From Sediminicola sp037203765 (GTDB lineage Bacteria; Bacteroidota; Bacteroidia; Flavobacteriales; Flavobacteriaceae), in assembly GCF_037203765.1 (NCBI RefSeq), contig NZ_JBBCAS010000008.1:137772-201771 (forward strand): a DNA stretch of 64,000 bases, given 5' to 3'. Of this stretch, positions 1-7,763 are shown piece after piece. Positions within the stretch are counted from its first letter, which is position 1. Each line of letters begins with the position of its first letter. The notes below the pieces were generated by a model. That model was not told the origin of the DNA. It ran no database searches and saw only the letters and a program-made list of their open reading frames with translations. Both the position numbers and the translations under genes were made by a program.

Positions 1-3
1 GAT

Positions 4-327
4 TCAAAATCCTTGATTTCCCTTTTCCATAATTTTCTTTATCTGCCTTTCTTCCCAACGTTTTAGAAAAGGTAGGCTCCACTTAAAAACACATGCTGCG
101 TGGGCTAACAGAAAAGCTCCCCAGATCATTGGAGTCAAAAGCACATTCCAATCGGCCCACATAATAAATTCCTCATTGGAAGTTCCTTGGAACATTCTAT
201 CCTTGGATGAAAAATATACGATAAGCAAAACGCTGTTCACAATGCCATACACGGTCAGATGTGTGTAAAAGCCTTTGAGGCGTTCCAAGCGCTGTTTTGC
301 CTTCTTAAAACTATTTGAATCCTTCAT
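4..327 (-). CDS. 2TM domain protein (copy 3 of the small set)
   Basis: Small inner-membrane protein of 107 residues of the 2TM family. It has a charged amphipathic N-terminus, two hydrophobic segments (about residues 22-40 and 62-82) and the family's C-terminal tail KRWEERQIKKIME. It is the last of three small 2TM genes on the minus strand, 12 bases after the previous one, and all lie downstream of a LytS-type kinase that carries the same domain. 2TM domains are common in flavobacteria and often sit beside LytS/LytTR systems; their biochemical role is unknown. An interaction with the kinase through this domain is only an inference. The gene ends 3 bases from the window edge, so the next operon member, possibly a LytTR regulator, is out of view. 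Confidence 0.85.
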   Translation of the reverse strand: MKDSNSFKKAKQRLERLKGFYTHLTVYGIVNSVLLIVYFSSKDRMFQGTSNEEFIMWADWNVLLTPMIWGAFLLAHAACVFKWSLPFLKRWEERQIKKIMEKGNQGF

Positions 328-339
328 GGCTGTATTGAT

Positions 340-669
340 TTATAAATATTTTTTAAAATCTTTTTCCTCCTGTTCCATGTACTTCTTTATTTGACGTTCT
401 TCCCAATCCTTTCCAAAAAAGGGATTGTATGAAAACACTTTCATGGCATGGAATGCAAGACCAATTCCCCAAAAGAACCATACGGCAAATGTCCCAAAGT
501 CAAAAAACGCCTCATCAAAGGTTTCCCCATTGTACATGTTCCTGATCACCTTGTTCACCGAAATAAAGCTATTGATGACTATATAGACCGTTAAATGCAC
601 ATAGAATCCCTTTAATTCTTTGATACGTCTAAGAGCCCTTTCCTTTTTTTCCAAATTACTATTTTCCAT
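340..669 (-). CDS. 2TM domain protein (copy 2)
   Basis: A 109-residue membrane protein with the same plan as its neighbours: a basic coiled start (ERALRRIKELKGFYVHLTVY), two hydrophobic helices (about 25-42 and 62-84) and the tail KDWEERQIKKYMEQEE. It is 30 bases downstream of the first small 2TM gene and 12 bases upstream of the third, so one transcript is likely. The copies are clearly paralogous but divergent in the loop between the helices, which suggests old tandem duplications. No catalytic residues are visible. Function unknown. Confidence 0.87.
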   Translation of the reverse strand: MENSNLEKKERALRRIKELKGFYVHLTVYIVINSFISVNKVIRNMYNGETFDEAFFDFGTFAVWFFWGIGLAFHAMKVFSYNPFFGKDWEERQIKKYMEQEEKDFKKYL

Positions 670-699
670 TTTTGTCAGCTTTGTTTGTTCTTTTCTGGA

Positions 700-1002
700 C
701 TAATCCCATTTTCTTTGATTCTCCTCTTCCTGCATAAACTCCTTTATTTTTCTTTGCTCCCAGTTCTTACCGAACAGTAGGTTAAACTGAAAGACCTTTA
801 TGGCTTGGAAGATCAAGCCCAAGCCCCATCCAAAAGCCGCCCATAAAAACCAAGGATAGCTCCATTCATTGGTCCAGTAATTAAGTATGGCCAAAAAGGA
901 TATGAATACGGCATAAGAGGTTAGGTTGCCATAAAACTTTTTCACTTCTGCAACACGTTCTTTTGCCCTGAGGTACTTGTTCTCTTTGTCTATTGAGTCC
1001 AT
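700..1002 (-). CDS. 2TM domain protein (copy 1)
   Basis: A 100-residue 2TM protein. The sequence AKERVAEVKKFYGNLTSYAV precedes helix 1, WFLWAAFGWGLGLIFQAIKV forms helix 2, and the tail is GKNWEQRKIKEFMQEEE. It is the small copy most like the domain fused to the kinase encoded just upstream (both have KxFYGNLxSY and GWGxGxIxxxxxxxxxNxxFGKxWExRK). A 140-base gap separates it from the kinase stop, enough for a separate promoter, though the same orientation makes read-through plausible. Confidence 0.87.
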   Translation of the reverse strand: MDSIDKENKYLRAKERVAEVKKFYGNLTSYAVFISFLAILNYWTNEWSYPWFLWAAFGWGLGLIFQAIKVFQFNLLFGKNWEQRKIKEFMQEEENQRKWD

Positions 1003-1142
1003 TTTAGTTGTTTTAAATATTGTTTAAGTTTCTTGATATAAAAATAATTCTTGTAGGTGACCTCCGTAAAAATACCTTACTGAACTGCATTTTTCCATGA
1101 CCGAATTGTATTCCTGCCGAACCTTTGATAAATTCATATGGT

Positions 1143-2474
1143 CTAAAAATTTTCATCCTCCATATATTCCTTCATTTTGCGCTCCTCCCAACTTTTTCCA
1201 AAAATAGGGTTATAGCCATAAGCCTCCATCCCATGTGCTATGACTCCAAAGCCCCATCCTAGGGCGGGAAAAATCACCCATGGAAAACTCGTGGATTTAT
1301 AATTAATGTAGACCAAAATGGGGATTACAATACAATACGAAACCAAATTACCGTAGAACGATTTAATGGCCTCCACTCGCTCTTTTGCTTTTTGATAGCG
1401 CTTTTCATCTATATAACTTTCTTGTGTTTCCATAATTGAAATCTGTTTTATGAGCATGGGAAGCTGCACGCTGAATTCCGATGCTGTCTTATTGATAATT
1501 ACCTTTTTATCCGTTAGGATCTGATATCGCTGCCGAATATTGTGCAGTCCTACCCCACTACTTTTTTTGACCACCTGTTTCTCTTGGAGGTTATTACTTA
1601 CGCATAGCATGCCGTTCTTTTCGAACACATTGATGGTCAAAGGTCTCTTTGAGGTCACCACATTGTGCTTTACCGCATTCTCCAACAACAGTTGCAAGGA
1701 CAATGGGATTATTTTGGCCTCCGGGCTATTGCTGCGCTCTGGGATATTAAAAACAATACTGTCCTCAAATCTCATTTTCAACAACCTTACATAGGTCTTG
1801 GCGAACTCCAATTCCTCGTCCACCGTGACCAAATCCTTATTTTTCTGCTCCAGGACATATCGGTATACCTTGGAAAGGGAGGTTGTGAATTTTTGGGCCT
1901 GAGCTGGATCTTCCTCTATTAGGCTGGTCAAAACATTTAAACTATTGAACAAAAAATGGGGATCCAGTTGATTCTTTAGCGCGTCAAACTTAGCCGATGC
2001 CGTGCCTGCTATGATCTTCTGTTCCTTTACCTTGTTCTCTTGACGGTACTTGTAATAGTAAAACAAATAGAAAAGAAGGGTCAGTACCAGGGCGATCAAA
2101 AAGGCGATATAATAAAAAGTGAGGTCCTCTTCCTCGAGGAACAGCCCGAAGGACATGTTCCCAAACCCAACCTTGGTTATGGCCCGCACCAGAAATATAG
2201 CCAATAGGGATATACCGATATTGCTGCAAATCCCAAGCACCATACTTTTAAGTGTAAACTGGAACGCTCCATATTTTTTGCCAAAATAGATCCAGGTATA
2301 CGCATTGGCCATATAGATGGCTACAGCGTAGACCAGGGTATCCAGATATCCATATAAAAGTTCCTCATCAAAGAAAACCGCGGTACCTTTTATATAATAA
2401 CTGACCAAAAACACAATGAAAATGATATTTCCAATGATGAATGCCTTACCCAATTCCTTAAAAAATCTCAACAT
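1143..2474 (-). CDS. LytS-type sensor histidine kinase with C-terminal 2TM domain
   Basis: A 443-residue membrane kinase. Residues 1-145 hold about four transmembrane helices. The His_kinase (LytS/YehU) domain follows, with the phosphoacceptor H173 in QLDPHFLFNSLN, and then an ATP-binding domain with the N-box LLLENAVKHNV and the G-box SSGVGLHNIRQRY. After the catalytic domain, residues 355-443 form a complete 2TM domain ending GKSWEERKMKEYMED. Such kinases normally phosphorylate a LytTR response regulator; none is seen next to it, so it may lie beyond base 1. The C-terminal 2TM fusion places two further helices after the kinase core and links the kinase directly to the three small 2TM genes downstream. 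The start at 2474 fits the first hydrophobic helix. Confidence 0.9.
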   Translation of the reverse strand: MLRFFKELGKAFIIGNIIFIVFLVSYYIKGTAVFFDEELLYGYLDTLVYAVAIYMANAYTWIYFGKKYGAFQFTLKSMVLGICSNIGISLLAIFLVRAITKVGFGNMSFGLFLEEEDLTFYYIAFLIALVLTLLFYLFYYYKYRQENKVKEQKIIAGTASAKFDALKNQLDPHFLFNSLNVLTSLIEEDPAQAQKFTTSLSKVYRYVLEQKNKDLVTVDEELEFAKTYVRLLKMRFEDSIVFNIPERSNSPEAKIIPLSLQLLLENAVKHNVVTSKRPLTINVFEKNGMLCVSNNLQEKQVVKKSSGVGLHNIRQRYQILTDKKVIINKTASEFSVQLPMLIKQISIMETQESYIDEKRYQKAKERVEAIKSFYGNLVSYCIVIPILVYINYKSTSFPWVIFPALGWGFGVIAHGMEAYGYNPIFGKSWEERKMKEYMEDENF

Positions 2475-2599
2475 GGTATTATTTTATCGTTTTATTGAAC
2501 CAGTACAAAAAAATGATTGATAGGGTCATTTATTGTTAGGTCGATGGTTTAAAGTTAGTAAAAAGATCAAGGAGCCTTCCTATTAAATATTCTTCAAAC

Positions 2600-2878
2600 T
2601 TAACGCCTATCCCTATGCTGCCTTGTCATCCTATGTACCCATATTGACAATTCCCTTTTACTGGTATATCCCAAAACACTGTTCCTTACCATCTGCAAAT
2701 GGCCGTCCATGGATGGTTTCATTTCTTTCTTTATTCTCCTAATGGGAACAGTCGTATATGTTTCGGTTCTTTGGCCCAATGGGACATTATTCCTTTGGTG
2801 AACAGACATATTCCCTTCATGGGCCATACTCATTAAACTGGTAATTAAGGCCGCAATGACCAATGCTAATTTCTGCAT
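2600..2878 (-). CDS. small putative secreted protein
   Basis: A 92-residue ORF whose first 19 residues look like a signal peptide (MQKLALVIAALITSLMSMA, then HEGN). The remainder is short, basic and rich in R, K, H and M, with no motif I recognise. Signal peptide and position downstream of a divergent gap support a real gene, but the basic C-terminus (ending in RQHRDRR) is unusual for a folded periplasmic protein. It lies 125 bases upstream of the kinase on the same strand. Homologues are not known to me; treat as hypothetical. Confidence 0.5.
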   Translation of the reverse strand: MQKLALVIAALITSLMSMAHEGNMSVHQRNNVPLGQRTETYTTVPIRRIKKEMKPSMDGHLQMVRNSVLGYTSKRELSIWVHRMTRQHRDRR

Positions 2879-3323
2879 GATTTGATTGAATTAATTGATC
2901 TCCCCAACAAAACTGTCACATTCCGGTCAAATGCTGAAAAAAGGAATACTGAATTGTGTTTTTTTAGGGATGGATGGTCAAAACATTAAAAAATGGCAGC
3001 CAATTGTTGTGGGTATACCTCCTATAGAGCAACACTAACCAGCTATTTATTTATTCTCCGCTATGGATTTTCAGTGAACGGCATAGCACGGTAACCAATG
3101 AAAGCGTATTGCCGTAGCCTATGTTCTAAAATATTGGAAGCTATGCTCCAAAGTATAGTTAAACCAAAATTGGACGGCCATAAAAATGCTAAAACAAAAA
3201 TCCAACCTAGAAGTTCCCAGTTGGATTTTCACTTTAATAAAATATTAAATCTTGTTTCTGCCTTTTTATTCTGCCCGAGCAATCCCGGGTTAATCCATAA
3301 ATCCTGCAGGAACCAATGCTTTT
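2879..3323. other. intergenic stretch without recognised gene
   Basis: About 445 AT-rich bases between the small secreted protein and the cytochrome gene, which are both transcribed leftwards. An 82-codon plus-strand ORF (3098-3346) has no signal peptide, no family resemblance and runs into the 3' end of the cytochrome gene; I do not accept it. No convincing hairpin or repeat was found. Confidence 0.5.
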
Positions 3324-3911
3324 TTAGTTCCCTGTTGGAGGTATAGGACCAGGAACAACGTTTTCTACGGGTTTTAAGGTCTCGAGGTATTTAAATATGG
3401 ATTTCAAGTCGTTATCGGTCAGCATCCTGTATTGTTGCCAAGGCATTGGAGGCAACAATGTTCGGCTGTTCATGGATCCTTTGTATTTCCCTTCCTTTAT
3501 AGAGGTCAGAAATTGTTCTTCTGTCCAGTTACCAATCCCGGTATCATCAGGGGTAAGGTTGGCAGCAAATGAAGTTCCCCATGGTCCAACTGAAGCGGTT
3601 AATCCCATGCTAAACGCCACATAACCCGTTACTTCAGACGGGTCTAAAGGTGGTAATTTTTCTGTTGATGGGTGACCGGATAAAAATAATTCTGGGTTAG
3701 GTTCCGGTCCGTTTTCGGTCATCCTCTTAGGAGTATGACAATCCGTACAACCAATGGTATTGACTAGATATTTCCCTCGTTCAACCGATACGGGAGAATC
3801 CATCGCTACAGCAATTTCTTTTCCTTCGTTTAATGGCTCTTCCTTGGATTTGGCTTCATTACAGGCCCCCATTAGAAACGGGATGCCTAACATTAGGATT
3901 ACTCTTTTCAT
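3324..3911 (-). CDS. c-type cytochrome lipoprotein
   Basis: A 195-residue exported monohaem cytochrome. It starts with a lipoprotein signal (MKRVILMLGIPFLMGAC, lipid Cys C17), followed by a low-complexity linker. The haem-binding motif is CTDCH (C55, C58, H59), preceded by RGKYLVNTIG, a typical class I cytochrome helix. A late Met-containing segment (LLPPMPWQQYRMLTDNDLKSIFKYLETL) looks like the axial-Met and C-terminal helix of diheme/monohaem dehydrogenase-type cytochromes. It should be anchored to a membrane facing the periplasm and pass electrons to an unknown partner. It stands alone; no dehydrogenase is adjacent. Confidence 0.88.
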   Translation of the reverse strand: MKRVILMLGIPFLMGACNEAKSKEEPLNEGKEIAVAMDSPVSVERGKYLVNTIGCTDCHTPKRMTENGPEPNPELFLSGHPSTEKLPPLDPSEVTGYVAFSMGLTASVGPWGTSFAANLTPDDTGIGNWTEEQFLTSIKEGKYKGSMNSRTLLPPMPWQQYRMLTDNDLKSIFKYLETLKPVENVVPGPIPPTGN

Positions 3912-4797
3912 ATGTCTGTTTTTAGATTACAACTACACCAATACCTAGCAAGCATGCCATATCATCTTTAAGGGACCATAACTTATGCTTACTATTTATC
4001 CATTTGATTGATTTAAGTTAACCATGGATATGTCAAAGCTCCTTTAGGGGATTAAATTGGGAGAATGTCTTTAGGGGGAAGAAAATACTTAAAACCAAGC
4101 CGAATCCAAACATCAGAACAACAACCACGAACTGCTTGGTAACCAGCAACAAAAGCGCTGTAAGATTACGTTAAATTTAGAAAAAAACCAGATATGATTC
4201 TCGTTAAATTTCAACCGTTTAAATAAAAAAAAGCGTTTGTCCAAGGGCATACTTACATAGATCGTAACACTTGAATTATCAATAGATACACAAACATTTT
4301 TTCCCATCTGAAGGTTCACTTTAGCAGAAAAACTTGAAGTTTCTAAAATTATCGTTTCGGGTATTGCTACAATAATGGTTAACATTTGGTCTTTTCGGAC
4401 AGGAAAGGCCTCAAAGATTAAAGTAAGGTAAAGCGCCCAGGAATTCCTTGATACAGGGAGAGTGTTGTTGATTGCAATGGGTTAGGCAACAAGATAGGAA
4501 ATTGGAGTCGATGTAGATTTCACAGGTGTATATCATCAAAAAAGAGGATGTACCCCTACATCCTCTTTTTTTAAAAATAGTCTTTTAAAAAGAAACTAAA
4601 TTCTAACCTACTTATGATACCGCTAAGATATAGCATCATATTTATCAAAATGTGCTCATTCACACAAATAAATAATGCAATAAATAATCGATATAAAAAT
4701 TTTGACCCTTGTGCATAGTATAATTGGTTTGGAATCAAATATCCATCCACATGTATTTTCGTCACCTTTATTATAAGATTTACCTTAATTTTGCACC
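3912..4797. other. long gene-poor region
   Basis: Nearly 900 bases with no coding region I can support. Two minus-strand ORFs (4113-4385 and 4571-4810) read as random low-complexity sequence rich in I, F and S and lack family features. There is a strong terminator hairpin at 4538-4572 and a short direct repeat CTTTAGGGG at about 4040 and 4069. The left end must hold the promoter of the cytochrome gene and the right end that of the FAD oxidoreductase. A small RNA or a decayed gene is possible. Confidence 0.5.
4538..4572. terminator. orphan hairpin terminator, bidirectional
   Basis: A 12-bp perfect stem AAAGAGGATGTA / TACATCCTCTTT with a CCCC loop. It is followed by a T-run on the plus strand and preceded by an A-run that gives a T-run on the minus strand. 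No annotated gene ends near it on either strand, so the transcript it serves is unknown. Confidence 0.75.
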
Positions 4798-6354
4798 ATG
4801 GTGAAAACAATGCAGCTACGTGTAAATATCGAGGAAGAGACCATCGAGGGCATTTTGAAAAAAAAGGCCGCCCATCTCCTTCATGTGGATGAAAAGCAGA
4901 TCAATGCGGTTCAAATTTTGAGAAAATCCATTGATGCCCGTAAACCGCAGATCTTTTTCAATTATAAGATAGCTGTTTATATCGATGAACCGGTGCCCAA
5001 AGAATCTGGATACACCTTTGATTACAAAGATGTTTCCAAGGCCAAAGAAATCCATATAATCGGTTTTGGCCCGGCTGGAATGTACGCCGCATTGAGATGT
5101 ATCGAGCTTGGCTATAAACCTATAGTTCTGGAACGCGGAAAAAAAGTACGGGAAAGAAGACGTGACCTTAGGGCCATCAACCAACAACATACGGTGGATG
5201 AGGATTCCAACTATTGTTTTGGGGAAGGTGGTGCAGGAACTTATTCAGACGGCAAACTTTACACTCGAAGCCTAAAGCGCGGGGATGTAAGAAGGATATT
5301 TGAGAATCTCGTTTACCATGGCGCCACGGAGCAAATATTAATTGATGCCCATCCTCATATTGGTACCAATAAGCTGCCAAAAATTGTTGAAAATATCAGA
5401 GAGACCATACTACAATACGGTGGGGAAATTCATTTTGAGAGTCGGGTTGTAGATTTCATCATCAAGAACAACGCTCTACAAGCGCTTATTTTACAGAATG
5501 GCACGGAAATGAAGGTAAATTCGGTGATATTGGCCACTGGGCATTCAGCAAGGGATATATATTATCTGTTGCAAAAAAAGAATGTTGCCCTCCAGGCCAA
5601 GTCCTTTGCCATGGGAGTGCGTGTAGAACATCCCCAACATATCATAGACAGCATACAGTATCACTGTGAGGGGGAACGCAATGAATTATTGCCCGCCGCC
5701 GCCTATAGTCTGGTTCAACAGGTAAAAGATAGGGGTGTTTATTCTTTTTGTATGTGTCCGGGCGGATTCATAGTTCCTGCTGCCACGGCTGATGGAGAGG
5801 TGGTTGTCAACGGGATGTCACCCTCCAAAAGGAACAACCTTTACGCCAATTCTGGTATTGTGGTAGAGATCAATGTGGATCAGGATATACCGAAATACGA
5901 TCATTTTGGAGCTCTGAAGGGACTGGAATATCAAAAGGATCTGGAAAAATTGGCTTACACATCGGGGGGAAGAAGTCAGGTTGCGCCAGCTCAAAGACTG
6001 ACAGATTTTGTAGAGGGAAGGCTATCGGTAGATTTAAATGACACCTCTTATCAACCAGGTTTAAAATCTGCCCCTTTGCATTCTTTGCTTCCCAAACTAA
6101 TTGGAAGCAGACTAAGGACAGGATTTAAGGCCTTTGGTGAAAAGATGCATGGCTACTATACCGCCGAGGCAAATATTGTAGGAGTAGAATCCAGAACTTC
6201 ATCACCGGTAAATATTCCAAGAAATACACAATTGGAACATCCGCAGATCAAGGGTCTGTTCCCTTGTGGGGAAGGAGGAGGTTATGCGGGAGGCATTGTT
6301 TCCGCAGCCATGGATGGAGAAAGATGTGCAGAAGCAGCTGTGAAAGGAATTTAG
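4798..6354 (+). CDS. NAD(P)/FAD-dependent oxidoreductase (COG2509-like)
   Basis: A 518-residue flavoprotein of the widespread 'uncharacterised FAD-dependent dehydrogenase' family. The N-terminal 80 residues form the small domain characteristic of this group (IEEETIEGILKKKAAHL...). The dinucleotide-binding motif is IIGFGPAGMYAALRCIELG, near residue 85, and the conserved FGEGGAGTYSDGKL lies near residue 140. C-terminal GLFPCGEGGGYAGGIVSAAMDG closes the FAD site. Cytosolic, with no signal or transmembrane segment. The substrate is not established for the family. It is followed after 21 bases by the pseudouridine synthase rluF, so the two are probably co-transcribed. Confidence 0.88.
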   Translation: MVKTMQLRVNIEEETIEGILKKKAAHLLHVDEKQINAVQILRKSIDARKPQIFFNYKIAVYIDEPVPKESGYTFDYKDVSKAKEIHIIGFGPAGMYAALRCIELGYKPIVLERGKKVRERRRDLRAINQQHTVDEDSNYCFGEGGAGTYSDGKLYTRSLKRGDVRRIFENLVYHGATEQILIDAHPHIGTNKLPKIVENIRETILQYGGEIHFESRVVDFIIKNNALQALILQNGTEMKVNSVILATGHSARDIYYLLQKKNVALQAKSFAMGVRVEHPQHIIDSIQYHCEGERNELLPAAAYSLVQQVKDRGVYSFCMCPGGFIVPAATADGEVVVNGMSPSKRNNLYANSGIVVEINVDQDIPKYDHFGALKGLEYQKDLEKLAYTSGGRSQVAPAQRLTDFVEGRLSVDLNDTSYQPGLKSAPLHSLLPKLIGSRLRTGFKAFGEKMHGYYTAEANIVGVESRTSSPVNIPRNTQLEHPQIKGLFPCGEGGGYAGGIVSAAMDGERCAEAAVKGI

Positions 6355-6375
6355 GAATAGAAAGTAAAACTACCA

Positions 6376-7110
6376 ATGGAAGAAGCCCAATCAACAAGAA
6401 TCAACAAATATCTAAGTGAGGTAGGATACTGCTCGAGAAGGGCAGCAGACAAACTTATAGAGGAAGGCAGGGTCACCATCAATGGGTCCGTTCCGGAAAT
6501 GGGGACCAAAATTATTTCCGGTGATGAAGTCCGTGTGGATGGAAAACTTATTTCCGAACCTAAGGAAAAACAAGTCTATATCGCATTTAATAAGCCCATA
6601 GGTATTGTTTGTACCACGGATACCGGTGTGGAGAAGGATAATATCATTGATTATATCGGTTATCCAAAACGTATTTTCCCCATTGGAAGATTGGACAAGC
6701 CCAGTGAAGGTCTCATATTATTGACCAGTGATGGTGATATCGTGAACAAGATACTCAGGGCGAGGAACAATCACGAAAAAGAATACATTGTTACGGTCAA
6801 CAAACCGGTTACTCGGGATTTTGTCCAAAAGATGAGTGCAGGAGTGCCTATATTGGATACGGTTACCAGAAAGTGCCATGTGGAAGAAATAGGCCGAAAC
6901 GTTTTTAAAATAATCCTCACCCAAGGCCTGAACCGACAAATTAGAAGAATGTGCGAGCATTTGGGCTACAGGGTGGTGAAATTAAAACGCGTGCGTATCA
7001 TGAACATCAGTTTGGATATGCCTGTTGGTAAATGGCGCTATCTTACAGATGAGGAATTGAACGGCATCAATAAATTGGTGGCCGACTCTTCCAAGACCCA
7101 TCGCGATTAA
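6376..7110 (+). CDS. rluF: 23S rRNA pseudouridine synthase RluF-like
   Basis: A 244-residue enzyme of the RsuA/RluB/E/F group, which isomerises uridine to pseudouridine in rRNA. An S4 RNA-binding domain occupies residues 6-52 (RINKYLSEVGYCSRRAADKLIEEGRVTING). The catalytic loop is GRLDKPSEGLILLTSDGD, with the catalytic Asp in GRLD. The C-terminal RQIRRMCEHLGYRVVKLKR is the signature of RluF/RsuA enzymes. E. coli RluF modifies U2604 and U2605 of 23S rRNA; the target here is inferred from overall resemblance. It follows the FAD oxidoreductase and precedes the PaiB-like gene by 26 bases. Confidence 0.9.
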   Translation: MEEAQSTRINKYLSEVGYCSRRAADKLIEEGRVTINGSVPEMGTKIISGDEVRVDGKLISEPKEKQVYIAFNKPIGIVCTTDTGVEKDNIIDYIGYPKRIFPIGRLDKPSEGLILLTSDGDIVNKILRARNNHEKEYIVTVNKPVTRDFVQKMSAGVPILDTVTRKCHVEEIGRNVFKIILTQGLNRQIRRMCEHLGYRVVKLKRVRIMNISLDMPVGKWRYLTDEELNGINKLVADSSKTHRD

Positions 7111-7136
7111 TATTTTAACCATAGTACGCTAGCCTT

Positions 7137-7745
7137 ATGTATATTCCCGCACACTATAAAAATGAAAATTTAAAGGAGGTCAAGGAATTCATCAAGAAGA
7201 ACAGCTTTGGCATTCTGGTAAATCTGGTCAAAGGGAGGCCTTGGGCCAGTCATATCCCGTTGGAATTGGATGTGGATGTAGATGGGCAGGATATTTTGGT
7301 GGGACATATTTCAAAAGCCAACCTGCAATTGGAGGATTTGGCAAAGGACCAAGAGGTGCTATGTATTTTCAATGGGCCCCATAGTTATATCTCCTCTTCA
7401 TGGTACCAGGAGGAAGAAGTCCCCACTTGGAACTATATTGCGGTTCATGTTTATGGAACCCTGCACATTATGGATGAGGGTGCTGTCTTGGCATCCCTGC
7501 ACAAACTTGTTGACAAATACGAACAGGACTCGGAGCGTCCCATCTCACTTCACGATCTATCACCAAATACCATGCGACAGATCAAAGGGATCATAGGTTT
7601 TCAAATTGTGATCAAAGATATACAGGCTGCATATAAATTATCCCAGGGCCGTAAAGAGGATCATCCCAATATCATCCATGAGTTAAAAAAAACAGGATGT
7701 CCTGCTTCCGGTGCCATAGCTGAGCATATGGCTTCCAAAAAATAG
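7137..7745 (+). CDS. PaiB-like FMN-binding protein
   Basis: A 202-residue protein of the PaiB family, a split-barrel flavin-binding fold. Recognisable family blocks are MYIPAHY at the start, GRPWASHIPLELD near residue 35, LCIFNGPHSYISSSWY near 82 and VPTWNYIAVHVYGTL near 100. In Bacillus, PaiB is described as a negative regulator of sporulation and protease genes; in non-sporulating bacteria its role is unclear and may be flavin- or haem-related. There is no DNA-binding motif visible. It ends 19 bases before the convergent PorP-like gene. Confidence 0.88.
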   Translation: MYIPAHYKNENLKEVKEFIKKNSFGILVNLVKGRPWASHIPLELDVDVDGQDILVGHISKANLQLEDLAKDQEVLCIFNGPHSYISSSWYQEEEVPTWNYIAVHVYGTLHIMDEGAVLASLHKLVDKYEQDSERPISLHDLSPNTMRQIKGIIGFQIVIKDIQAAYKLSQGRKEDHPNIIHELKKTGCPASGAIAEHMASKK

Positions 7746-7763
7746 TGCCAAACTATAGATGTC

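Noticed and set aside
3098..3346. 82-codon plus-strand ORF
   Set aside because: Runs into the 3' end of the cytochrome gene on the other strand and has no family features.
4113..4385. 90-codon minus-strand ORF in the gene-poor gap
   Set aside because: Low-complexity, no homology I recognise, and no convincing upstream signals.
4571..4810. 79-codon minus-strand ORF across the start of the FAD oxidoreductase
   Set aside because: Hydrophobic random composition; overlaps the true start and the orphan terminator.
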